This document shows positions 56,390 through 64,000 of a DNA stretch of 64,000 bases, piece after piece. Origin of the DNA: Cyclobacteriaceae bacterium (GTDB lineage Bacteria > Bacteroidota > Bacteroidia > Cytophagales > Cyclobacteriaceae); assembly GCA_019638235.1 (NCBI GenBank), contig JAHBUE010000001.1, positions 62,001 to 126,000 of the forward strand, read 5' to 3'. Position numbers and translations under genes: made by a program. A model generated the notes under the pieces. It saw nothing but the letters and a program-made list of their open reading frames with translations, was not told the origin of the DNA and did no database searches. Within the stretch, counting starts at the first letter, position 1, and every line of letters starts with the position of its first letter.

Positions 56390-56651
56390 ATGTTTTTCCG
56401 ATTAGTTGCAGGTAAAAAGCGTCCGGGTCCATGTCCACTTCATCGTTCCATTCTATTTTTTTGTCCGGTGTGATTCTGAAGCGTTTAAAATTTTCTTCAT
56501 CTTCCCATATTGTAAATACACCTTTTTTTTCTTTCCATAGCTTCAGGTCAATAATGCCTTTTAACCCATCTTCGTACTCAATCATGAGCTTCCAGCCGGG
56601 TAGCGCTGTTGCTGATTTGAGATATGGAATTATTTTGTTCATAGGAACCAC
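56343..56651 (-). CDS. DUF2442 protein
   Basis: A 102-residue protein starting MVPMNKIIPYLKSATALPGW (an internal start at MNKIIPYL is possible). The core IEYEDGLKGIIDLKLWKEKKGVF and FKRFRITPDKKIEWNDEVDMDPDAFYLQ are characteristic of DUF2442. It overlaps the DUF4160 gene by 47 bp in another frame. Upstream, the homogentisate dioxygenase gene ends 26 bp away on the same strand. Confidence 0.88.
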   Translation of the reverse strand: MVPMNKIIPYLKSATALPGWKLMIEYEDGLKGIIDLKLWKEKKGVFTIWEDEENFKRFRITPDKKIEWNDEVDMDPDAFYLQLIGKTFEEYASDKQVLRYSR

Positions 56652-56676
56652 ACAAATGTAATCAGTTAATCTGTAT

Positions 56677-57873
56677 TCAAGGAGTGTTTATTTCATTAAA
56701 CCCATCATTCGGATTGCTGTCCGTCCAACTCATCGGGTAGTTTTTATCCAAAAACTCAAGCGCATCGGTTGTTAAAAATAAGGGTTTGAATGTATCAATC
56801 ATCACGGCAAGTTCGTGCGTTTCTTTTGCTCCAATACTTTTCTCTACCGTGCCCGGATGCGGGCCGTGCGGCAGGCCGCCAGGGTGCAACGTAAACGAAC
56901 CGCGTTCAATACCTCTACGACTCATAAAATTTCCTTCGGCATAGTACAGCACTTCATCGCTGTCAATGTTGCTGTGGTTGTACGGTGCAGGTATGGCTAA
57001 CGGATGATAATCAAACAAGCGCGGTACGAATGAACAGATTACAAAGTTATGCGCCTGGAAAGTCTGGTGCACCGGGGGCGGCTGATGAATGCGCCCGGTG
57101 ATTGGCTCAAAGTCGTGAATGGAAAAAGCATAGGGCCACAAAAAACCATCCCAGCCTACCAAATCCAGCGGACTAAAATCATAAATGTATTGATGAAGGT
57201 ATCCCTGCTTTTTTATCTTCATTAAAAACTCACCGCAGGTAGCATCCGTAATCAATTCGTGTGGCGGACGGATGTCGCGTTCGCAATATGGTGAGTGTTC
57301 GCCAAGTTGTCCGAGTTCATTTCGGTAACGTTTTACTGTTTCAACCGGTGAAGCCGATTCAACTATCAGCAAGCGTAACGGGCCTTCTTCAAATTCAAGT
57401 TTGTAAATAACCGTGCGCGGAATAACCACGTAATCGCCCTGACGGATTTCAAGTTTTCCGAAAGGAGAAATCAACACGCCTTTGCCATCATGTATGTAGA
57501 GCACCTCATCGCCTTCAGCATTTTTGTAGAAGTAATCCATTTTGCGCTGTGTGGGCGAGCATATAGAAATAGCACAATCATTATTTTTCAACAATACTTT
57601 CCGCGCATCAAGAAAATCGTTTCCGGTGGTAGTAACTTTTGACGTGTTAAGATGGGTTTGCCGCAAGGCATAATCATTCACGATTTCAGGGCCATACTTC
57701 ACCGGCTCTTTTAATGCTTTTATTCGCGTTGGTGGATGAATGTGGTACAGGTTGGAATAAATGCCCGAAAACCCTTCGGAACTTACGAGTTCTTCTTTAT
57801 ACAAACTTCCATCGGGCTGACGAAATTGTGTGTGGCGCTTATGCGGAATGTTTCCAAGACGATAGTAATACAT
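56677..57873 (-). CDS. hmgA: Homogentisate 1,2-dioxygenase
   Basis: This cupin enzyme opens the ring of homogentisate in tyrosine catabolism. The Fe-binding and active-site segments are PPPVHQTFQAHNFVICSFVP, PAPYNHSNIDSDEVLYYAEG (His, Glu) and TLHPGGLPHGPHPG (His). The N-terminal strand order and the VPxKG-like signature fit the family. At 398 residues it is of the bacterial short type. It is a single gene here; other genes of the pathway are not in this window. Confidence 0.93.
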   Translation of the reverse strand: MYYYRLGNIPHKRHTQFRQPDGSLYKEELVSSEGFSGIYSNLYHIHPPTRIKALKEPVKYGPEIVNDYALRQTHLNTSKVTTTGNDFLDARKVLLKNNDCAISICSPTQRKMDYFYKNAEGDEVLYIHDGKGVLISPFGKLEIRQGDYVVIPRTVIYKLEFEEGPLRLLIVESASPVETVKRYRNELGQLGEHSPYCERDIRPPHELITDATCGEFLMKIKKQGYLHQYIYDFSPLDLVGWDGFLWPYAFSIHDFEPITGRIHQPPPVHQTFQAHNFVICSFVPRLFDYHPLAIPAPYNHSNIDSDEVLYYAEGNFMSRRGIERGSFTLHPGGLPHGPHPGTVEKSIGAKETHELAVMIDTFKPLFLTTDALEFLDKNYPMSWTDSNPNDGFNEINTP

Positions 57874-57932
57874 AGCTCTTTACATTAACGGAGCTAAGTT
57901 AAGAAAACGATTGCGGATTACAGGCACTATTT

Positions 57933-59555
57933 TTACATAGCCTGCCGGTTCAACTCCGGCATACGCTCAAATAACTTCAGCGACTGCAAAAATATTTCGT
58001 TGGTTTCGTTAATAATCGGGAACAGCCCGTCATTACCCCAAATCCTCCGGGCAATTTGTGCCTTTACGTGTAGCTGAAATACCTTTTTGTTTTTTCTCAA
58101 ATCCTGGTAGTCGGGCTTTATTTTGTTTCGTTGCCCAATGGCTACCAGTTCGTTCAGCATTTGGTCGGTAACCACAAAACTCTTTTTAAACTGTTCAAAC
58201 CCTTTGCCTTCCAGCGCATCTTTGTTGTGGTGGGCATAGTTAAAAGCATATTCATAAATAGAAAGTGACGAATACAATGCATTCAGGTAATGGCTGTTCA
58301 TGGTCGTATCTAACGGCACAAAGTAATCGGGCATAATGCCGCCTCCGCCATATACAGAGCGGCCATTGGCAGTTTTGTATTTTAATGAGTCGTTTAGTTT
58401 AATGCTATCGGCAGAAAAGAACTCGCCTTTTTTGTAACGCTCAATCAGGTCTAACGAATACTCCTCTTCATCATCGTAAGGTTTTTGAATGGAGCGGCCA
58501 CTGGGCGTGTAATAACGCGAAATAGTAAGGCGTAATTCGGAGCCATCGCTCAGGTCGAACGGGTTTTGCACTAATCCTTTACCAAAAGTTCTTCTTCCAA
58601 CAATCAGGGCGCGGTCGTTGTCTTGCAAAGCACCCGCTAAAATTTCGGATGCCGATGCGCTGCCTTCGTTTACCAATATAATCAAGTCGCCTGTTTCAAA
58701 ATTGCCACGACTGGTAGAGGACGCATTGGTGTTTAAACGCTTGTCTTTACCGTCAGTGTACACAATCTTTTTTCCGTCAGAAAGAAATTCATCGGCCAAA
58801 TCAATCGCCATGCTCATGTAGCCGCCTCCGTTACCTTGTAAGTCGAGCACAAGTTTTTTCATGCCCTGGTCTTTCAGTTTGGTTAATGCTTTTGAAAATT
58901 CTTCATACGTGGTGGCCGAAAACCGGTTGAGTTTGATATACCCGATTTCAGCATCAACCATGTAGGAAACATCAATGGAGAATTGCGGAATTTTATCGCG
59001 GACAATATTGAAATCTAATATTTGCTTGTTGCGCAAAATGGTCACTTTAACTTCCGACCCGCGCGGGCCTTTCAGCAGGCGCATTACATCTTGCGTGGTA
59101 ATGCCTATGCCCGCCACATCTTTATCATCAACCAAGATAATTTTATCGCCCGATCTTATTCCTAATCTTTCGGAAGGGCCTCCGCTCAAAGCTGTTACTA
59201 CCATTATGGTATCCTGAAAAATATTGAATTCAACACCAATGCCGTCAAAGTTTCCACGCAGTTCTTCGTTAGCCGCTATGCGGTCGCGTGCAGGAATGTA
59301 GTGCGAATGCGGGTCTAACTTTGAAAGCAGGTGGCGGATTGATTCGTCCACTAATTTATCGGTAGTAATATCATCTACATATTTCGTATCAATATAGGTT
59401 AACACTTCGCGTAGTTTCTGCACGTCCTTGCTCACATCGCGCGAAGGCTTTTGCGAATTAAAACTTGAGCCGATAAAAACACCGGCTGCCAACCCAAGGC
59501 ACAAAACAAGGGGTAATCTAATCTGGTAAGGTGTGTTTTCTGGTCGTTCGCTCAT
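57933..59555 (-). CDS. S41-family C-terminal processing peptidase
   Basis: A PDZ-containing serine protease of the CtpA/Prc type with 540 residues. I use ATG 59555 (MSERPENT...), which lies 4 bp after a TACCTTTG box. A membrane helix near residues 15-32 anchors it in the periplasm. A PDZ domain follows (GGPSERLGIRSGDKIILVDD), then the catalytic Ser in LVNEGSASASEILAGALQ and Lys in GRRTFGKGLVQ. Its likely task is trimming or degrading envelope proteins. It is divergent from the hemerythrin gene. Confidence 0.93.
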   Translation of the reverse strand: MSERPENTPYQIRLPLVLCLGLAAGVFIGSSFNSQKPSRDVSKDVQKLREVLTYIDTKYVDDITTDKLVDESIRHLLSKLDPHSHYIPARDRIAANEELRGNFDGIGVEFNIFQDTIMVVTALSGGPSERLGIRSGDKIILVDDKDVAGIGITTQDVMRLLKGPRGSEVKVTILRNKQILDFNIVRDKIPQFSIDVSYMVDAEIGYIKLNRFSATTYEEFSKALTKLKDQGMKKLVLDLQGNGGGYMSMAIDLADEFLSDGKKIVYTDGKDKRLNTNASSTSRGNFETGDLIILVNEGSASASEILAGALQDNDRALIVGRRTFGKGLVQNPFDLSDGSELRLTISRYYTPSGRSIQKPYDDEEEYSLDLIERYKKGEFFSADSIKLNDSLKYKTANGRSVYGGGGIMPDYFVPLDTTMNSHYLNALYSSLSIYEYAFNYAHHNKDALEGKGFEQFKKSFVVTDQMLNELVAIGQRNKIKPDYQDLRKNKKVFQLHVKAQIARRIWGNDGLFPIINETNEIFLQSLKLFERMPELNRQAM

Positions 59556-59559
59556 ACTG

Positions 59560-59567
59560 CAAAGGTA
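59560..59567 (-). promoter_or_regulatory. TAnnTTTG box directly before the S41 protease gene
   Basis: On the minus strand TACCTTTG is followed by four bases and then the ATG, a spacing that suggests a leaderless message. Confidence 0.45.
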
Positions 59568-59705
59568 TTGTAGTGTATCGTTTAACGGCAACCGATTTTA
59601 AATGTTAGGTGCATTTTTTCCGAAACTATCCGGTAAAAAACGGCTAAAACGGCACTTTGGCAAATCGGCCTGCCGTAAGGATGCGTTTTTTTTAGCCTTT
59701 ACCCT

Positions 59706-59713
59706 ATATTTGG
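59706..59713 (+). promoter_or_regulatory. TAnnTTTG box directly before the hemerythrin-type gene
   Basis: TATATTTG-type sequence ends about nine bases before the ATG at 59722, again leaving little or no 5' leader. Confidence 0.4.
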
Positions 59714-59721
59714 CTATTGTT

Positions 59722-60477
59722 ATGGAGCCAACCGGATTTAAAACCAAACGAATAGCCCAGCTTGTTGACGAGAATTACGTTCACGCATACGTGCTGTATT
59801 ATTTCGGTATCCGGTTTGACGAATACTCAGAACATACCTTAGAGCAAGCCTGCAACGCCAGGGGGCTGAAGGTTAACCAGGTTATCCGCGAGTTGGAATC
59901 GCCCACGCATTTGCGCGAAGCCGATATTCCGCTCATCTCCTATCCTATCGACCTGATTATTGAGTATCTTAAACATTCGCACTTTTTATTTATCAAACAT
60001 AAGCTGCCTTACATTGCCCGATTGGTGGAAGGCTTCAAAGCAAAGCATGAAGATTATCAGCATGTTGAACGCGACCTGAAATTAGTGTTCCCACTTTTCG
60101 TAGAAGATTTTATTCATCACATATACGAAGAAGAAGATACGCTTTTCAGTTACATCAGAATGTTGGAACGGGCATCAACCGGAAAGTACACGCCAACACG
60201 GTTGTATCAACTCATGGAACGGTTTTCTGTGCAGAAGTTTGCTGTTGAGCACGAAGCACACGATGATGAAATGGTGGGCATACGCAAAATCACCAACAAT
60301 TACCAGATTAAGCCGGGCGCACCACTTCATGTAAAAGTAATCTTTAATGAGCTTCGCGATTTTGAGAAGAGCCTGATTACCCACGCCCGCATCGAAAATG
60401 AAATATTGCTGCCCAAGGCCATGATGCTGGAAACAAAAGTGAAGCAGACTTTCTTTGAACGCATCCGCCTCAATTAA
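59722..60477 (+). CDS. DUF542/hemerythrin-type iron-sulfur repair-like protein
   Basis: The 251-residue product from ATG 59722 (MEPTGFKTKRIAQLVDENYV) resembles the RIC/YtfE/ScdA group. The N-terminal DUF542-like region (TLEQACNARGLKVNQVIREL) precedes a four-helix hemerythrin bundle with YLKHSHFLFIKHKLPYI, FPLFVEDFIHHIYEEEDTLF and AVEHEAHDDEMVGI, which provide the His/Glu ligands of a di-iron site, and ARIENEILLPK. These proteins repair nitrosatively or oxidatively damaged Fe-S clusters. The usual Cys in the N-terminal CCG motif is not obvious beyond QACNARG, so the scaffold may differ. It is followed by ruvX 3 bp later. Confidence 0.85.
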   Translation: MEPTGFKTKRIAQLVDENYVHAYVLYYFGIRFDEYSEHTLEQACNARGLKVNQVIRELESPTHLREADIPLISYPIDLIIEYLKHSHFLFIKHKLPYIARLVEGFKAKHEDYQHVERDLKLVFPLFVEDFIHHIYEEEDTLFSYIRMLERASTGKYTPTRLYQLMERFSVQKFAVEHEAHDDEMVGIRKITNNYQIKPGAPLHVKVIFNELRDFEKSLITHARIENEILLPKAMMLETKVKQTFFERIRLN

Positions 60478-60480
60478 TTC

Positions 60481-60894
60481 ATGGGCAGAATTCTCGCAAT
60501 TGATTACGGAACCAAACGAACCGGCTTGGCCGTAACTGACCCCTTGCGCATTATTGCAACAGCGTTAGATACAGTTCCTTCAAACGAGTTGCTCACCTAC
60601 CTGAAAAGCTACACGGCAAAAGAAACCGTAAATGAATTTGTAATTGGTATGCCCAAAACACTAAAGAGTGAGGACTCGGCAACAGCACCGTTAGTGCGCG
60701 AGTTTATCGTTAAACTTAAAGAAGCGTTTCCCGGCAAACCTGTTCACGAAGCCGATGAACGCTTTACCAGTTCTATTGCACAGCGGGCAATGATTGCCGG
60801 TGGCATGAAAAAGAAAAACCGGCAGGTAAAAGGCAACGTTGACAAAGTAAGTGCCGTGTTGATTCTGCAATCGTTTATGGATAGCCGTTACTGA
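60481..60894 (+). CDS. ruvX: Holliday junction resolvase-like RuvX (YqgF)
   Basis: A 137-residue RNase H-fold protein. Motifs are ILAIDYGTKRTGLAVTDPL, VIGMPKTLKSEDS and HEADERFTSS, plus the C-terminal VDKVSAVLILQSFMD with the last acidic residue. YqgF family members take part in pre-16S rRNA 5' maturation and have been linked to recombination. It starts 3 bp after the preceding hemerythrin-type gene, so the two are cotranscribed. A palindromic element follows. Confidence 0.93.
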   Translation: MGRILAIDYGTKRTGLAVTDPLRIIATALDTVPSNELLTYLKSYTAKETVNEFVIGMPKTLKSEDSATAPLVREFIVKLKEAFPGKPVHEADERFTSSIAQRAMIAGGMKKKNRQVKGNVDKVSAVLILQSFMDSRY

Positions 60895-60900
60895 TATTAG

Positions 60901-60986
60901 AGCATCTCTAAAAACATTGCCTTTGATAACCTCAACCCCTGCTCTTCTCCTTTTGGAGAAGGGTACAAGGAGTTTTTAGAGATGCC
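60901..60986 (+). repeat. Dispersed palindromic element, copy C
   Basis: The outer arms ATCTCTAAAAAC and GTTTTTAGAGAT are well preserved, with TGCCTTTGATAACCTCAACC and the core CTTCTCCTTTTGGAGAAG between them. It sits between the convergent ends of ruvX and the exported protein gene. Confidence 0.88.
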
Positions 60987-60992
60987 CGTTAA

Positions 60993-61529
60993 TTATTTTT
61001 CCAACGGCTTTGTCAGGTCAAAGCGGGCATGAAAGCGCAGTTGCTCATCGCGTTTAAGCATGTAGCTTAACGTTTTTTTGTCTTCGCTTAACGCGAACGT
61101 CCATTCATTGGTAGCCGCAGCCGGAATGAGATTGGCAGTGTATTCATCAGCCGGAAAAAATTGTTCAACACCATTACCTTTTGCATTGGCATAACCGCCA
61201 TACATGGTTATTTCATCGGGTGTGCCGTCTTCATGTCGGTGGTCGTGCTTGAGCAGCAAGCCCTTTTCATCTATGGTAAGCACCCACGTCCGCGATTTAT
61301 CTTCGCCTACATGAAACGGAATACGCACTTCTTTTTCGGTGCATGTTGAGAAATAGATTTTCAAAGCCTTACCGGCAAACGGGTTCCTGTCGCCTTCAGG
61401 AAAAACAGCCTCACCGGAAAACGACTGGTTACAGAATTTATTCAGGTTATTTAAAAATTCCTTCTCCTTGTTTTGCGCAACGGCATTCATGAAAGAAAAG
61501 GTCAGCAGGGTGATTATCAGGATACGCAT
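60993..61529 (-). CDS. Exported protein, unknown
   Basis: The start ATG 61529 (MRILIITLLTFSFMNAVAQ) gives a clear signal peptide; the frame extends further upstream without sense. The 178-residue product has cysteines in KFCNQSF and FSTCTEKEVRI and the phrases GEAVFPEGDRNPFAGKAL, HDHRHEDGTPDEITMYGG and EWTFALSEDKKTLSYMLKRD. This pattern occurs in small exported proteins of Bacteroidota, but no function is known to me. It is divergent from the deformylase gene. Confidence 0.7.
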   Translation of the reverse strand: MRILIITLLTFSFMNAVAQNKEKEFLNNLNKFCNQSFSGEAVFPEGDRNPFAGKALKIYFSTCTEKEVRIPFHVGEDKSRTWVLTIDEKGLLLKHDHRHEDGTPDEITMYGGYANAKGNGVEQFFPADEYTANLIPAAATNEWTFALSEDKKTLSYMLKRDEQLRFHARFDLTKPLEK

Positions 61530-61587
61530 GACCAAGTATAAACAAACCCCGCCAATATCCATGCAAAAATGGTGTGAATAATCATTA

Positions 61588-61595
61588 ATTTTGCA
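61588..61595 (+). promoter_or_regulatory. TAnnTTTG -7 box of def
   Basis: TAATTTTG lies 21 bp before the deformylase ATG, consistent with a short leader. Confidence 0.5.
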
Positions 61596-61616
61596 GTTCT
61601 GAATTTCTGAATACAA

Positions 61617-62186
61617 ATGATTTACCCGATAGTGATGTATGGCGACCCGGTACTGAGGCAACGCGCAACAGATGTTGAGCCGGGCACTGACCTGAAACAA
61701 CTTATTGACGATATGTTTGAAACCATGCACGCGGCTCAGGGCATTGGCCTGGCTGCTCCCCAGATTGGCAAAAGTATACGCCTGTTTGTGGTGGACGGCA
61801 CGGGGCTGGAAAAAGATGATGATGAGGCCGAAGAAGGAATGGAAGATTTCAAGAAAGCATTTATCAATCCCGAAATGCTGGATGAGCTTGGAACCCCATG
61901 GGCTTTTGAAGAAGGCTGCCTGAGCATACCCAATATCCGCGAAAAGATTTTACGCAAGGAAACCATTCGCATACGCTATTACAATGAAAACTGGGAACTG
62001 AAAGAAGAGGAGTATGACGGCATGAAGGCGCGCATTATCCAGCATGAGTACGACCACATAGAAGGTAAATTATTTATCGATTACCTCACCTCGCTGAAAA
62101 AGCGCATGCTGAAAGGGAAGCTCACCGACATTAGTCGTGGTGCTGTAAAAACCGAATACCGTATCCTGGCTCCGCTGAAAAAATGA
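61617..62186 (+). CDS. def: Peptide deformylase
   Basis: The metalloenzyme removes the formyl group from nascent proteins. The three motifs are GIGLAAPQIG, EEGCLSIP (metal Cys) and QHEYDHIEG (HExxH). At 189 residues it is normal, with an acidic insertion (GLEKDDDEAEEGMEDF) after the first motif. A TAnnTTTG box lies 21 bp upstream. The aminotransferase gene starts 3 bp after its stop. Confidence 0.95.
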   Translation: MIYPIVMYGDPVLRQRATDVEPGTDLKQLIDDMFETMHAAQGIGLAAPQIGKSIRLFVVDGTGLEKDDDEAEEGMEDFKKAFINPEMLDELGTPWAFEEGCLSIPNIREKILRKETIRIRYYNENWELKEEEYDGMKARIIQHEYDHIEGKLFIDYLTSLKKRMLKGKLTDISRGAVKTEYRILAPLKK

Positions 62187-62189
62187 GCT

Positions 62190-63332
62190 ATGCCCATACA
62201 ATCCCGACTTCCTGATGTAAGCACGTCCATTTTTGCTATCATGTCGAAAATGGCTGCCGATAATAGCGCCATTAATTTATCGCAGGGCTTTCCAGATTTC
62301 CAGGTTGACCCGGTAATCATCGACTTGGTTCATCACTACATGAAAGCCGGGCACAATCAATATGCGCCCATGCCGGGCACACCCGCGTTGCGCAATGCAA
62401 TTGCCGATGTAATTCATAAAACCTATCACTACAACGTTGACCCCGAAACGGAGATTACCATTTCAGCAGGTGCTACGGAAGCCTTGTACGCAGCCATTGC
62501 CGCCTTTGTTCATCCAGGCGATGAAGTAATTGTGTTCGACCCTTCGTATGATTCATACAACCCGGCCATACGGCTGAACGGGGGCATGCCGATACACATA
62601 AATCTCCAATATCCAGACTTCTCCATCAATTGGGATGAAGTGAAGTCGCGGGTTACATCACGCACCCGTATGATTATGGTAAACACACCCCACAACCCAA
62701 GCGGGGCTGTGCTTACCGCTCATGACTTAAAGCAACTCGAAAGCCTGGCGGAAGAACATAATCTTATCGTGCTTAGTGATGAAGTATATGAACGCATCAT
62801 CTTTGATGCTATCCGCCACGAGAGCGTACTTCACTATCCTAACCTCGCAAAGCGAAGTGTCGCGGTGTTTTCTTTCGGAAAAACGTTTCACGCTACCGGG
62901 TGGAAAGTGGGCTATGCCGTTGCGCCCAAAGCACTGACCCGCGAAATACGAAAAACGCACCAGTTCATTACCTTTTCGGTAAACACACCGGTGCAATTAG
63001 CGCTGGCAGAGTATATGCAAACACCGGCTCACTACGAAAACTTAGGCGCGTTCTACCAACAAAAACGCGATTACTTTTTGCAAGGTATAAAAGGCTCTTC
63101 ATTCGAGCCGGTGGCGTGTCATGGTTCGTACTTTCAATCGTTGTCATACGCAACTATTTCTTCAAAGCCCGACAGACAAATGGCAGAGGAGCTGACCATA
63201 AAACATAAGGTAGCGTCCATTCCTGTTTCTGTTTTTTACCACGATAAAACCGATAACAGGCTGTTGCGTTTTTGTTTTGCCAAGAGCGAACAAACGTTGG
63301 ATAAGGCGGTTGGAATTTTAAAAAAACTTTAG
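62190..63332 (+). CDS. Methionine (keto acid) aminotransferase, YbdL/KAT-like
   Basis: A fold-type I PLP enzyme of 380 residues. Visible are the cofactor-binding SAGATEALYAAIAAF, NTPHNPSGAVLT, LSDEVYERI, the Schiff-base Lys in SFGKTFHATGWKVGY and the substrate Arg in RLLRFCFAKSE. The start (LPDVSTSIFAIMSKMAADN) and YAPMPGTPALRNAI are typical of YbdL/KAT. It likely transaminates 2-oxo-4-methylthiobutyrate, with glutamine as donor. The gene for an omega-amidase-like enzyme begins 570 bp later; together they would form the methionine salvage endgame, separated by an inserted small gene. Confidence 0.88.
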   Translation: MPIQSRLPDVSTSIFAIMSKMAADNSAINLSQGFPDFQVDPVIIDLVHHYMKAGHNQYAPMPGTPALRNAIADVIHKTYHYNVDPETEITISAGATEALYAAIAAFVHPGDEVIVFDPSYDSYNPAIRLNGGMPIHINLQYPDFSINWDEVKSRVTSRTRMIMVNTPHNPSGAVLTAHDLKQLESLAEEHNLIVLSDEVYERIIFDAIRHESVLHYPNLAKRSVAVFSFGKTFHATGWKVGYAVAPKALTREIRKTHQFITFSVNTPVQLALAEYMQTPAHYENLGAFYQQKRDYFLQGIKGSSFEPVACHGSYFQSLSYATISSKPDRQMAEELTIKHKVASIPVSVFYHDKTDNRLLRFCFAKSEQTLDKAVGILKKL

Positions 63333-63434
63333 ATTGCTCATTCAAATGGATTAACAACGAAAGTAAGGTTTTTCGACATTCCTTTCTTTTATTTGCAGTT
63401 TGGAAGAGATGCATTAGAGAAGACAAACAGAACA

Positions 63435-63875
63435 ATGAAACTAAAGTCATTCATTCTGATAATTCTACTGTCGGTCAGGTTGACCCATTACGGACAATCT
63501 ATTGAGAAATGTGACGGAACAGTCCTTCTTACAACAGGCAACAAAATCGGACAATTGACACAAAGAGAAATAAGTAATTTTCTGCTAACCTTTGGACAAG
63601 AGTGCAGAAACAATGTGGAATATTCTGAGTGGAGCAACGAACTGTTATTCTCCTTGTTGGACAAGCAAACAGAATTAACGGTAAGGACAATAGAAAAGGA
63701 AGAGAAGAATATTGAATTGGAAGAAATCTTCTTTGTCTTAAAAAACCCTATCCATGATGGGATTGATATTAAGAACTTGATAGGTAAGGTTAATAAAGTA
63801 AAGTTTAACACACGGGTTAAGAAAGAAATAATTGATAGACTAAAGACAGCAGAGAGTCTCTTAAATCAGAAATGA
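63435..63875 (+). CDS. Small exported protein inserted between the aminotransferase and omega-amidase genes
   Basis: The start ATG 63435 (MKLKSFILIILLSVRLTHYG) yields a signal peptide; a frame from 63393 adds no sensible residues. The mature 125 residues have two cysteines (EKCDGTVLL, GQECRNNVEY) and an amphipathic helical C terminus (VKKEIIDRLKTAESLLNQ). It is more AT-rich than both neighbours and breaks up a metabolic gene pair, so it is probably a later insertion. Family unknown. Confidence 0.65.
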   Translation: MKLKSFILIILLSVRLTHYGQSIEKCDGTVLLTTGNKIGQLTQREISNFLLTFGQECRNNVEYSEWSNELLFSLLDKQTELTVRTIEKEEKNIELEEIFFVLKNPIHDGIDIKNLIGKVNKVKFNTRVKKEIIDRLKTAESLLNQK

Positions 63876-63900
63876 ACATAGTTTAGAGTATTTCGCAAAC

Positions 63901-64000
63901 ATGCAAGACTTAAAAATCACACTTATCCAGGCCGACCTGTATTGGGAAGAAATTGACGCCAACCTTTCATCGTTTGAAGAGAAAATATGGCAGATTGGGC
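63901..64000 (+). CDS. Omega-amidase/nitrilase-family protein, partial (5' end only)
   Basis: The ATG at 63901 begins MQDLKITLIQADLYWEEIDA, the characteristic first strand of the YafV-type omega-amidase branch of the nitrilase superfamily (LxxTLIQxDLxWE). The gene runs off the right edge after 33 codons. With the aminotransferase upstream it fits the glutamine transaminase/omega-amidase couple, in which alpha-ketoglutaramate is hydrolysed. The catalytic Glu-Lys-Cys residues are outside the window. Confidence 0.75.
   Translation, partial: MQDLKITLIQADLYWEEIDANLSSFEEKIWQIG

Noticed and set aside
1..64000. tRNA or rRNA genes
   Set aside because: The larger gaps were read for cloverleaf and rRNA-like motifs on both strands; nothing convincing was found, although a short tRNA could be missed without a covariance search.

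Overview
The window looks like chromosomal DNA of a Bacteroidota member, most likely Cytophagales-like (the rank is inference). Supporting signs are type IX secretion (a PorZ homologue and C-terminal sorting domains), TAnnTTTG-type -7 promoter boxes, a bacillithiol-associated YtxJ protein, many SusC/RagA-style or DUF1573-type exported proteins, the purH-mreBCD-mrdA-rodA order, and a YbdL/omega-amidase pair at the right edge. No rRNA, tRNA or CRISPR array was seen.

Core blocks. 1-11.9 kb: exported proteins of unknown role, YtxJ, an OsmC protein, TonB, a chromate transporter, a 2OG-Fe oxygenase, an exported superoxide dismutase, a DUF2071 protein and a serine hydrolase. 20.9-31.4 kb: PEP carboxylase, a DUF1573 protein, a two-component pair plus a single-domain regulator, recO-porZ-tdk, a ferredoxin and a conserved hypothetical gene. 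35.8-43 kb: the rod-shape operon rodA-mrdA-mreD-mreC-mreB with purH upstream. 45.7-52.9 kb: dusB, a TPP-riboswitch-controlled TonB-dependent receptor, a UbiA prenyltransferase, purN and a BASS transporter. 56.7-64 kb: homogentisate dioxygenase, an S41 protease, a hemerythrin-type repair protein, ruvX, peptide deformylase and a methionine aminotransferase followed by the start of an omega-amidase.

Accessory insertions lie between these blocks. 12.1-19.7 kb is built on a 353-bp direct duplication and holds a LuxR-type regulator, a small NVEAL-like cysteine peptide, a propeller protein, a DUF1573 protein, a MacB/FtsX-like permease and a T9SS-exported protein. The junction at its right end carries a fossil of the ppc 3' end. 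31.4-35.7 kb is bracketed by two copies of the last 24 codons of the neighbouring core gene and carries an arginine-deiminase-fold enzyme, two mini-DnaA AAA+ ATPases, a nucleotidase and a decayed gene. 52.9-56.7 kb holds a NotI-fold restriction system that abuts a truncated ParE-type toxin, followed by DUF4160/DUF2442 partners.

The most unusual pattern is a family of one-gene cassettes (4.35-5.07 kb and two in tandem at 44.09-45.58 kb). Each gene is tightly bracketed by an inverted repeat matching roughly GTTRSCKGYWRGC, and neighbouring cassettes are joined by a roughly 110-bp palindromic stem-loop containing ATGGTGGGG. They recall integron cassettes, but the motif differs from the attC core and no integrase lies in the window. 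A separate palindromic repeat family (three copies) and a 53-56-bp hairpin repeat (three copies) decorate intergenic sites, the latter next to insertion scars.
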